Positions 56,031-64,000 of a stretch of 64,000 nucleotides of DNA are shown one piece after another. Origin of the DNA: DASPKT01 sp035626475 (GTDB lineage: Bacteria; Pseudomonadota; Alphaproteobacteria; Azospirillales; Azospirillaceae); NCBI GenBank assembly GCA_035626475.1, contig DASPNP010000032.1, positions 1-64,000 of the forward strand, written 5' to 3'. The notes beneath the pieces are model-generated. The model saw nothing but the letters and a program-made list of their open reading frames with translations. It made no database searches and was not told the origin of the DNA. A program made the position numbers and the translations under genes. Position 1 is the stretch's first letter, and every line of letters starts with the position of its first letter.

Positions 56031-57731
56031 TTACGCCGCGCGGACGCGGGCGATGAAGGCGTCGACCTGGGCGCGCAGGCTCTCAGACTGGCGCGACAGG
56101 GTGCCGGCGGCGTCCAGCACCTGGCCGGCGGCGGCACCCCCCTCCGCCGCCGCCTGGCTGACGCCGGAGATGTTGCTGGAGACCTCCTGCGTGCCGGCGG
56201 CCGCCTGCTGGACGTTGCGGCCGATCTCCTGCGTCGCGGCCGACTGCTCCTCCACCGCCGAGGCGATGGAGCCGGAGATCTCGTTGACCCGCGAGATGGT
56301 GCCGGCGATGGAGCGGATGGCGCCGACCGCGCTGTCGGTCTGCGACTGGATCTCCGTGATCTGCGTGGCGATCTCTTCGGTCGCCTTGGCGGTCTGGTTC
56401 GCCAGCTGCTTGACCTCGCTCGCCACGACGGCGAAGCCCTTGCCGGCCTCGCCGGCGCGCGCCGCCTCGATCGTGGCGTTGAGCGCCAGCAGGTTGGTCT
56501 GGCCGGCGATGGACTGGATCAGCTCCACCACCGCGCCGATGCGCTGGGCGGCCTGGGCCAGCCCCTCGACCCGGCGGTTGGTCTCCTCGGCCTCCGAGGC
56601 CGCCTCCTGGCTGATGCGGGCGGACTCCAGCACCTGCCGGCTGATCTCGGAGATGGAGCCGCCCAGCTCCTCGGTGGCGGCGGCCACGGTCTGCACGTTG
56701 GAGCTGGCCTGCTCGGTGGCGGCGGCCACGGTCGCGGCCTGGCGGTTGGTCTGCTCGGCCACGGCCGACATGCTCTGCGCATTCGCCTGCAGTTGCGAGG
56801 CGGCCGACGAAACGGACTGCACGATGCCCATGACCTCGGCCTCGAAGCTGTCGGCGAGGTTCATCATGGCCTGCTTGCGCTCCACCTCGGCGCGGCGCTC
56901 CGCCTCCTTGGCCTCCTCCTCCAGCCGCTTGGTGCGGACGAGGTTTTCCTTGAAGATCTTCATCGCGTCGGCAACCTCGCCGACCTCGTCGCCGCGGCCG
57001 ACGCCGTAGATTTCGGTCGTCAGGTCGCCGTTCGCGAGGCGGCGCAGGCAGTCGACCGAGGCCGACAGCGGGTTGCTGATGGTGAAGCGGGCGATCAACC
57101 AGCCCAGCAGGATGCCGCCCAGCACGCCGACGATGGCGATGGTCAGCATGACGGTCATGCTGGTGGTGGCCAGCGCCGAGGCGTCGTCGCTGATCTTCTC
57201 GGCCATGTCGCTGGCGGTGTCGGCATAGGTCTTCACCGTCCGCTGCAGCTCGGTGGCGGCGGCGCGGCTCTGCAGCGCCGACTTCTTGATCGCCTCCTGC
57301 GCCTCGGAGATCGTCACCTTGCCGGCGTTGGCGCGCACCGTGGCGAGCGTGTCGTCCAGCTCGACCTTGTACTTGGCCAGCTGCTGCTCGATGGCGGCGA
57401 ACTGGCCCTTCAGCTCGCCGTTGGAGTTGGCGCGCAGCGTGTCCAGCCGGCTCTGCATCTCCTTGGACTGCTCGGCGATGACCTTCTCGACCTCGGCAAG
57501 CTCGGCCGGGTCGGCGGCGACCCGGAACTCCGCGCGGTTCAGCGCGATGACGTTCTGGTTCACCCGGGCCGCCAGCAGGGCGATGTCACCCGAGGCGGTG
57601 ATCTCGTTCGTGGCCAGGCTCAGCCGATTCAGCCCGATCACGCCGGTGCCGGCGACGACGCCGGTGACCAGCGTCAGCGCGCCGATCAGCACGAACAGCT
57701 TGTGGATGATCTTCCAGTTCGACAGCGACAT
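56031..57731 (-). CDS. Methyl-accepting chemotaxis protein
   Basis: A 566-residue chemoreceptor. Topology: a short cytoplasmic start, TM1 (about 11-34), a periplasmic four-helix ligand domain (about 35-190, lacking known sensor motifs), TM2 (about 192-213), HAMP (about 214-266, ANGDLTTEIYGVGRGDEVGE), and the signalling coiled coil with the hairpin tip IAGQTNLLALNATIEAARAGEAGKGFAVVA. No C-terminal CheR/CheB tether peptide is seen. The ribosome binding site is gggaggg. It has no che genes around it. Confidence 0.95.
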   Translation of the reverse strand: MSLSNWKIIHKLFVLIGALTLVTGVVAGTGVIGLNRLSLATNEITASGDIALLAARVNQNVIALNRAEFRVAADPAELAEVEKVIAEQSKEMQSRLDTLRANSNGELKGQFAAIEQQLAKYKVELDDTLATVRANAGKVTISEAQEAIKKSALQSRAAATELQRTVKTYADTASDMAEKISDDASALATTSMTVMLTIAIVGVLGGILLGWLIARFTISNPLSASVDCLRRLANGDLTTEIYGVGRGDEVGEVADAMKIFKENLVRTKRLEEEAKEAERRAEVERKQAMMNLADSFEAEVMGIVQSVSSAASQLQANAQSMSAVAEQTNRQAATVAAATEQASSNVQTVAAATEELGGSISEISRQVLESARISQEAASEAEETNRRVEGLAQAAQRIGAVVELIQSIAGQTNLLALNATIEAARAGEAGKGFAVVASEVKQLANQTAKATEEIATQITEIQSQTDSAVGAIRSIAGTISRVNEISGSIASAVEEQSAATQEIGRNVQQAAAGTQEVSSNISGVSQAAAEGGAAAGQVLDAAGTLSRQSESLRAQVDAFIARVRAA

Positions 57732-57996
57732 GCCCCCTACCCTCCCGGCCTTGCAAGGCTTGAATTCTTTCGTATGAGCCTAAGCAGAAAGAGCTAAATC
57801 AGCGGTTGGTTTGTCGATCCTCCTGAAGTCGGAGCTGTCGATAACTAAAGGGTTATAACCTTCGCAGGATATCTTTCCGGCGGGACCGGGTCCGCTTGCC
57901 GGACATCCTTGCGGCGCCCGCCGCATCCGCCGTATCACGGGAGCTTGCAAGGACCCGCGGCCAACGCGCGGCCGCCACGCCAGGGAGCGCACCCGA
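57732..57996. promoter_or_regulatory. Divergent region between the MCP and ggt genes
   Basis: 265 bp. The part next to the MCP start (57765-57870) is AT-richer than average and contains ggttataacc (57851-57860), a perfect 10-bp palindrome, and a further short inverted pair (cctcctgaagtcggagc). Promoters for both genes probably lie here. No match to a flagellar sigma-28 promoter was found. Confidence 0.35.
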
Positions 57997-59799
<1,803 letters not shown>

Positions 59800-59823
59800 G
59801 CCGGCTTCGAGGCACGATCGGAA

Positions 59824-59862
59824 AGGGGGGCCGCGGGGAGACCTGCGGCCCTTCGCCGTTTT
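59824..59862 (+). terminator. Possible terminator after ggt
   Basis: gggccgc (59828-59834) pairs with gcggccc (59845-59851) around a 10-nt loop, followed by ttcgccgtttt. The T tract is interrupted, so strength is uncertain. Confidence 0.5.
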
Positions 59863-59924
59863 GGGGTGTTGTTGACGGTGAGAGGGGCGTGCGACCATGA
59901 GGACACCTCCCTGGAGACCCGCAC

Positions 59925-60173
59925 ATGACGAAGACCGCCCGCAAGCGCCGCGTCAGCCTCGCTCTGGATGCGGATCTGCTGTCGCGTGCGGAGGAACTCG
60001 GCCTCGATCTTCAGAGGGTGGTTGAGTCCGCTCTGCGCCGGGAAGTGACCCGCCTCGAAGCCATCCGTGATGAGGAGGCGACACAGGCGTCCATGGACCG
60101 GACAATGGCCTACTGGAACGAGTACAATCGGCAAGGCCTCTCGGTCGCGGACGAGTACGGGACCCTCGACTGA
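59925..60173 (+). CDS. CcdA-family antitoxin, orphan
   Basis: An 82-residue protein with an N-terminal ribbon-helix-helix DNA-binding domain (KRRVSLALDADLLSRAEELG, LDLQRVVESALRREV) and the C-terminal toxin-binding tail typical of CcdA (WNEYNRQGLSVADEYGTL). In complete systems ccdB, the gyrase poison, follows directly. Here no CcdB frame is found and a family A repeat begins 65 bp after the stop. The ribosome binding site is ggagaccc. A weak -35 (ttgacg, 59872) lies upstream. Confidence 0.82.
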   Translation: MTKTARKRRVSLALDADLLSRAEELGLDLQRVVESALRREVTRLEAIRDEEATQASMDRTMAYWNEYNRQGLSVADEYGTLD

Positions 60174-60237
60174 AGCGACCGTTCGATTTCGCATACTTGG
60201 ACGGCCGGATCGGAAGATGCGCGGCAGCGCTGCCCAT

Positions 60238-60362
60238 GTGCGTGCTTCGACAAGCTCAGCATGAGGGGATTGAGTGCTGCTCCCAGCCAAGCTCCCGCCA
60301 TTGACCCCGGGAGTGCCTGGCATCCCCCTCTCTCAGCCTGAGCTTGTCGAAGGACGCACCAC
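60238..60362. repeat. Composite repeat family A, inner part only
   Basis: gcgtgcttcgacaagctcag (60240-60259) and cagcctgagcttgtcgaagg (60334-60353) flank the core tgctgctcccagcc ... gggagtgcctggca. It directly follows the CcdA gene, where a toxin gene would be expected, and most of the sequence up to about 60410 shows nothing else. A weak hairpin with a T tract (accctccaaagggtggtttt, 60448-60467) comes later in the gap. Confidence 0.8.
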
Positions 60363-60577
60363 GTCCCAGCCTCTCCCGACAGCACGCCGTCAGCCATCAC
60401 ATGGTGGCCCTGCGCTCTCAGCCAGGGCTTCGGCTGAGAATCGCCCTACCCTCCAAAGGGTGGTTTTTCCGGCGCGGAGGGGCCAAGTATAAGGAGATGT
60501 CGCGGGTTGGGCCCCGACGGCGGGGGCGCGGGCGCAAAGTCCGGGCCCCGGATAACAATGTTTCGGGAGGATAGGGC

Positions 60578-62221
60578 ATGCGCGGCCTGATGATGGACCG
60601 GCAACTTTCGATCATCTCCATCCTGCGCCACGCGGCGCTGTACCACCCCAAGGGGCGGATCAGCTCGCGCTTCGCATTGGAGCCGGACCATTCCTACAGC
60701 TACCGCGACGCCTACGCCCGCACCGAGCGGCTGGCGAACGTGCTGGCCTCGCTGGGCGTGAAGCAGGGCGACCGCGTCGCCACGCTCGCCTGGAACGACC
60801 ACCGGCATTTCGAGCTCTACTACGCCGTCTCGGGCTACGGCGCCGTCTGCCACACCATCAATCCGCGCCTCTATCCGGAGCAGCTGGTCTACATCCTGAA
60901 CCATGCCGAGGACGGCGTGCTGTTCACCGACCCGACCTTCGTGCCGCTGGTGGAGAAGCTGCTGCCGCACCTGAAGACCGTGAAGACGGTCGTGGTGATG
61001 ACCCAGCCGCACCTGATGCCGGAGAGCGGCATCCCCAACCTGCTCTGCTACGAGACCCTGATGAGCCAGGCGGCCGACGGGTACGACTGGCCGGACCTGG
61101 ACGAGAACACCGCCGCGGGCCTCTGCTACACCTCGGGCACGACGGGCAACCCGAAGGGCGTGCTCTACAGCCACCGCTCCTCGGTGCTGCACGCCTATGG
61201 CCTGCTGGCGACGCCGGGCATGGCGCTGACGCAGAACGACATCGCGATGCCGGTGGTGCCGCTGTTCCATGTGAACGGCTGGGGCTATCCCTACGCCGCG
61301 CCGATGGTGGGCGCCGGCATGGCCTTCCCCGGCCCGAAGCTGGACGGCAAGAGCATGTACGAGCTGATGGAAACCGAGCGGGTCACCATCACCAGCGGCG
61401 TGCCGACCCTGTGGCTGCGCCTGCTGGAGCACATGCGCGGCACCGGTTCGAAGTTCTCGACCCTGAAGGGCCTGACCATCGGCGGTTCGGCCGCGCCGCG
61501 CGCCATGATCGAGGAGTTCGAGAACACCTACGGCGTCAAGACCTTCCAGGGTTGGGGCATGACCGAGATGAGCCCGCTGGGCACCTTCGGCAGCCTGCGG
61601 CCGGAGATGGAGGAATGGCCGGTCGAGCGCCAGCACGACATCAAGGTGAAGCAGGGCCGGGCCGTGTTCGGCGTGGAGCTGAGGATCGTCGATGCCGAGG
61701 GCAAGGAGCTGCCCCGCGACGGCAAGGCCTTCGGCGAGCTGGTCGTGCGCGGCCCCTGGATCACCAGCGGCTATTTCAACGACGCGGCCGCCAACGAGGG
61801 CGCCTTCACCGCGGACGGCTGGTTCAAGACCGGCGACGTCTCGACCATCGACCCGGACGGCTACATGACCATCGTCGACCGGGCCAAGGACGTCATCAAG
61901 TCGGGCGGCGAGTGGATCAGCTCCATCGATCTGGAGAACGCCGCCATGGGCCACCCGGACGTCGCGGAGGCCGCCGTCATCGGCGTGCCGCACCCGCGCT
62001 GGACCGAGCGGCCGCTGCTGGTCGTCGTGCGCCGCCCGGGCGCCCAGCTCGACAAGGCCGGCATCCTCTCCTACCTGGAGGGCCATGTCGCCAAATGGTG
62101 GCTGCCGGACGACGTGGTGTTCGTCCAGGAGCTGCCGCACACCGCCACCGGCAAGATCCTGAAGGCCGCGCTGCGCAAGGACTTCGCCGGCTACAAGCTG
62201 CCGTCCGAGGCGGCGGAGTAG
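60578..62221 (+). CDS. Medium/long-chain fatty acyl-CoA ligase (AlkK-like)
   Basis: A 547-residue ANL-family enzyme activating fatty acids to acyl-CoA through an acyl-AMP. AMP-binding loop YTSGTTGNPKGVLYSHR (near 185), A5 motif GWGMTEMSPLG, A7 region GWFKTGDVSTIDPDGYM, A8 VDRAKDVIKSGGEWISSID and the A10 lysine in TATGKILKAALRKDF. This subfamily (AlkK type) typically uses medium-chain substrates. The ribosome binding site is gggagg before the ATG at 60578. It converges on the endonuclease gene, 7 bp apart. Confidence 0.93.
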   Translation: MRGLMMDRQLSIISILRHAALYHPKGRISSRFALEPDHSYSYRDAYARTERLANVLASLGVKQGDRVATLAWNDHRHFELYYAVSGYGAVCHTINPRLYPEQLVYILNHAEDGVLFTDPTFVPLVEKLLPHLKTVKTVVVMTQPHLMPESGIPNLLCYETLMSQAADGYDWPDLDENTAAGLCYTSGTTGNPKGVLYSHRSSVLHAYGLLATPGMALTQNDIAMPVVPLFHVNGWGYPYAAPMVGAGMAFPGPKLDGKSMYELMETERVTITSGVPTLWLRLLEHMRGTGSKFSTLKGLTIGGSAAPRAMIEEFENTYGVKTFQGWGMTEMSPLGTFGSLRPEMEEWPVERQHDIKVKQGRAVFGVELRIVDAEGKELPRDGKAFGELVVRGPWITSGYFNDAAANEGAFTADGWFKTGDVSTIDPDGYMTIVDRAKDVIKSGGEWISSIDLENAAMGHPDVAEAAVIGVPHPRWTERPLLVVVRRPGAQLDKAGILSYLEGHVAKWWLPDDVVFVQELPHTATGKILKAALRKDFAGYKLPSEAAE

Positions 62222-62228
62222 GCCGCCC

Positions 62229-62948
62229 TCACCGGTGCGACGTTACCCCCACCTGCCGGCATTGCGACAGCAGCGGGCAGGTGGAGCAGCGCGGGCGCTC
62301 GCCGGTGCAGATGTGCTTGCCGAAGGGCACGAGGCGCTCGTTGATCTCGATCCGGTAACGGTCGGGCAGCTTCGCCTCGAGCGCCTTCAGCGTCGCCTCG
62401 GGCGTGCGGGTGGCGACATAGCCCCAGCGGTTCGTCACCCGGTGCACATGCACATCCACGGCGATGTGCGGCTGGCCCAACGCCACGCCCAGCGCCAGCC
62501 CGGCGATCTTGGGCCCGACGCCGCGGAAGGCCGTCAGACCCGCAAGATTGTCCGGCGTGCGGCCGCCATGCTCCTCGACGATGCGGCGGGAGAGCTCGCG
62601 GATGTCGCGCGCCTTGGGCTCGGGGAAGGTGGCGCCGTACAGCAGCTCGACGATGCGCTCCTCCGGCAGCGCCATCATCGCCTCGGGCGTGCGCGCCTCC
62701 GTGAAGAGGCGGCGGGACACCGGCAGCGTCGTCTCGTCCCGCGTGCGGGCGGAGATCAGTGCCGAGACCAGCTGTTCGTAGAGGCTGCCATGACCCTCGT
62801 CCCGCAACTCGAACATCGCCGCCTTGCGCAGGTCCCGGGTCGCCTCGCGCAGCAGGACGAAAACGGCGTCGATGTCGAAGGGGTCCTTCTCGACCCAGGG
62901 GTTCCGGCGCGGTGCCGCCGCGGTTCCGGCGTCCTGCGGGCGGGGCAT
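62229..62948 (-). CDS. Endonuclease III-like DNA glycosylase, second paralogue
   Basis: A 239-residue HhH-GPD protein. The helix-hairpin-helix AFRGVGPKIAGLALGVAL contains the catalytic lysine, and AVDVHVHRVTNRWGYV the aspartate. The iron-sulfur ligands CTGERPRCSTCPLLSQC (C-X6-C-X2-C-X5-C) are complete. It has about 35 extra N-terminal residues compared with Nth. The ATG at 62948 follows gtggaggc; in-frame GTG/TTG starts upstream lie in the operator-like palindrome. It is probably controlled by the WYL regulator encoded just upstream. Confidence 0.9.
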   Translation of the reverse strand: MPRPQDAGTAAAPRRNPWVEKDPFDIDAVFVLLREATRDLRKAAMFELRDEGHGSLYEQLVSALISARTRDETTLPVSRRLFTEARTPEAMMALPEERIVELLYGATFPEPKARDIRELSRRIVEEHGGRTPDNLAGLTAFRGVGPKIAGLALGVALGQPHIAVDVHVHRVTNRWGYVATRTPEATLKALEAKLPDRYRIEINERLVPFGKHICTGERPRCSTCPLLSQCRQVGVTSHR

Positions 62949-62959
62949 GGCGGCCTCCA

Positions 62960-62983
62960 CTGCTGACAAAATCCTGTCAACAG
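62960..62983. promoter_or_regulatory. Candidate WYL-regulator operator, site 1
   Basis: ctgctgaca (62960-62968), six bases, tgtcaacag (62975-62983): inverted 9-bp arms with one mismatch. It lies 12 bp upstream of the endonuclease start codon, in the 51-bp gap after the regulator gene. The arms are the same as site 2. Confidence 0.7.
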
Positions 62984-62999
62984 GCGGCCCGCCGATGCC

Positions 63000-63728
63000 T
63001 CACGTCGTGGCCGGTTCGGGCGCCCTGGCCCGCCGCTCCCGCCCCTCCGCCCTGACCTTTTTCACAAAATCGGTCAGCCGCCGCCCGGGCGTCTGGGGGA
63101 AGCGCTCCTCCAGGAAGGCGGCCATCACCACCCGGTCCAGGCGGAAGCTGCGGAAGTCCTGGCGCATCTCGCACCAGCCGACCATCAGCCAGACCGGCGG
63201 GAAGAAGGCCAGCGCCAGCGGCCAGACCGTGCGGGTGCTGGTACGCGCCTCGGCATCCTCATAGACCATCCGGACCTTGCGCTGCTCCCGCACCCAGAGC
63301 CGCAGCCTGGGCACGTCGATGGTCGGGGCCGGGGCGCGGTCGGTGGGCGGCGCCGCCAGGCCCAGGCTGCGGATGCGCGCCTTCAGCCCCTCCGGCACCA
63401 CCGCCTCGATCTTGGCGAGCACGTCGCCGGCGGCGGCGCCGAGGTCGGGGTCGGCCCAGCTCTGCACGATGCGGGCGCCCAGCACCAGCGCCTCGATCTC
63501 GTCCTCGGTGAACATCAGCGCCGGCAGATCGTAGCCGGGCCGCAGCACATAGCCGACGCCCGCCTCGCCCGTGATCGGCACGCGCTGGCCCTGCAGGTCG
63601 GCCACGTCGCGATAGATCGTGCGCGGCGACACCTCGAGCTCCGCAGCCATGGCGGCCGCGGTCACCGGCTGGTCGCGGTGGCGGCGCAGGATCTGGATGA
63701 TCTGGAACAGGCGGTCGGCGCGGCGCAT
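63000..63728 (-). CDS. YafY-type HTH/WYL-domain transcriptional regulator
   Basis: A 242-residue regulator. The N-terminal winged HTH (residues 1-60: RRADRLFQIIQILRRHRDQP, VSPRTIYRDVADLQGQRVPI) is followed by a linker and the WYL domain (about 140-200: VRMVYEDAEARTSTRTVWPL, then FFPPVWLMVGWCEMRQDFRS). The literal WYL is replaced by VWLMVGW, as in many members. The C-terminus is the WCX extension. Starts at the ATG at 63728; the upstream frame has no coding character. It sits between two matching palindromes and is probably autoregulated. Confidence 0.88.
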   Translation of the reverse strand: MRRADRLFQIIQILRRHRDQPVTAAAMAAELEVSPRTIYRDVADLQGQRVPITGEAGVGYVLRPGYDLPALMFTEDEIEALVLGARIVQSWADPDLGAAAGDVLAKIEAVVPEGLKARIRSLGLAAPPTDRAPAPTIDVPRLRLWVREQRKVRMVYEDAEARTSTRTVWPLALAFFPPVWLMVGWCEMRQDFRSFRLDRVVMAAFLEERFPQTPGRRLTDFVKKVRAEGRERRARAPEPATT

Positions 63729-63742
63729 GGGACCATCATGCG

Positions 63743-63766
63743 CTGCTGACAGAATGTTGTCAGCAG
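63743..63766. promoter_or_regulatory. Candidate WYL-regulator operator, site 2
   Basis: ctgctgaca (63743-63751), six bases, tgtcagcag (63758-63766): perfect 9-bp inverted arms, identical to site 1 in the left arm. It lies between the divergent regulator (start 63728) and GST (start 63807) genes, so it can control both. Confidence 0.75.
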
Positions 63767-63806
63767 GGTCGTGCGACAAGGGGGCACCGAAACGCCGGAG
63801 GCCCCC

Positions 63807-64000
63807 ATGACCGAGACGCTGACCCTGCACCAGTTCGAACCGCTGTTCGGCGAGCCGAACCTCAGCCCCTTCTGCATGAAGCTTGAATCCTGGCTGCGCT
63901 TGGCCGGCGTCCCCTACACGGTCGCGCCCGTCGGCGACATGTCGGCGGCGCCCAAGGGCAAGGCACCCTGGATCGTCGACACCGATGGCACGGTCCTGGC
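63807..64000 (+). CDS. Glutathione S-transferase family protein, 5' part only
   Basis: The first 64 codons of a gene running off the window. The sequence TLTLHQFEPLFGEPNLSPFC followed by MKLESWLRLAGVPYTVAP and KGKAPWIVD is the N-terminal thioredoxin-like domain of the GST type that includes metaxin-like members (SPFC with the catalytic-site cysteine/serine region, then KAPW). The ribosome binding site is ccggagg. It is divergent from the WYL regulator with a matching operator between them. Confidence 0.85.
   Translation, partial: MTETLTLHQFEPLFGEPNLSPFCMKLESWLRLAGVPYTVAPVGDMSAAPKGKAPWIVDTDGTVL

Noticed and set aside
60174..60300. Possible CcdB toxin starting from a CTG overlapping the ccdA stop
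   Set aside because: The frame reads KRPFDFAYLDGRIGRC and then enters the family A repeat; apart from the first few residues it shows no CcdB pattern (no Gly/Arg-rich core, no C-terminal Trp-Gly motif).

Overview
The window is very GC-rich (roughly 70 % or more by eye) and densely packed. It reads as a chromosomal segment of an alphaproteobacterium, most likely a Rhodospirillales-type organism. The evidence is the hisB-hisH-(GNAT)-hisA-hisF-hisE cluster divergent from hslVU, HslV with a short N-terminal extension, a Zur box of the alphaproteobacterial GTTATAnTATAAC type, a bactofilin, and several alphaproteobacterial-style hypothetical proteins. No rRNA, tRNA or CRISPR array was seen.

Layout. 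1-1134: right part of an IS110-family element (DEDD/serine transposase) inserted into a copy of a genome-wide composite repeat. 1233-4893: a hendecad-repeat coiled-coil protein, thioredoxin and a two-gene helical operon of unknown function. 5189-10809: a membrane protein, an MscS-type channel, RecX and two tandem ABC-2 permeases without an ATPase. 10984-14225: small or secreted hypotheticals, AlkB and a duplicated-domain protein with an acidic tail. 14762-17978: dnaK-dnaJ. 18381-24708: an oligopeptide-type binding protein, divergent znuA / znuCB around a Zur box, dapB, and an AraC-Ogt repair fusion. 24854-33314: a patatin-like protein, nth, a DUF4442 hotdog protein probably using a CTG start, and a Pat-type acyl-CoA synthetase/GNAT fusion. 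33514-39192: ppa, a YejA-like binding protein, a PfkB adenosine kinase, an EI24/CysZ-like protein, a bactofilin and a HIT protein. 39415-45225: his genes and hslVU. 45229-45965: a TumE/TumA-like toxin-antitoxin pair with a palindromic operator. 46042-54855: a type II secretion cluster (gspD divergent from gspE-F-H-I-K-L-M and a GspC/N-like gene) that lacks gspG and gspJ. 54852-62221: a DUF1697 protein, a hidden 54-aa membrane peptide gene, an MCP, gamma-glutamyltransferase, an orphan CcdA antitoxin and an acyl-CoA ligase. 62229-64000: an endonuclease III paralogue, a WYL regulator and the start of a GST gene, with two near-identical palindromes that look like the WYL regulator's operators.

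Functional links. The window combines housekeeping functions (protein folding and turnover by DnaKJ and HslVU, histidine and lysine synthesis, base excision and alkylation repair, zinc uptake) with accessory modules (the IS element, two toxin-antitoxin remnants or systems, the reduced T2SS). Many intergenic gaps are filled by long imperfect inverted repeats. Family A is a nested palindromic composite with six copies, one interrupted by the IS. Family B is built on ctctcccc / ggggagag arms, with three copies. Family C has gtaggtcg arms, with two copies. These repeats account for nearly all stretches over 150 bp that lack a gene.

Candidates most worth a second look: the two-operator WYL/endonuclease/GST locus (62.2-64 kb), the IS110 leader as a possible bridge RNA and its insertion inside the composite repeat (0-1.2 kb), two mutually exclusive hairpins before a small membrane ORF (10.87-11.19 kb), the TumE/TumA pair (45.2-46.0 kb), the T2SS without a major pseudopilin, and the uncharacterised helical gene pair (2.46-4.89 kb).
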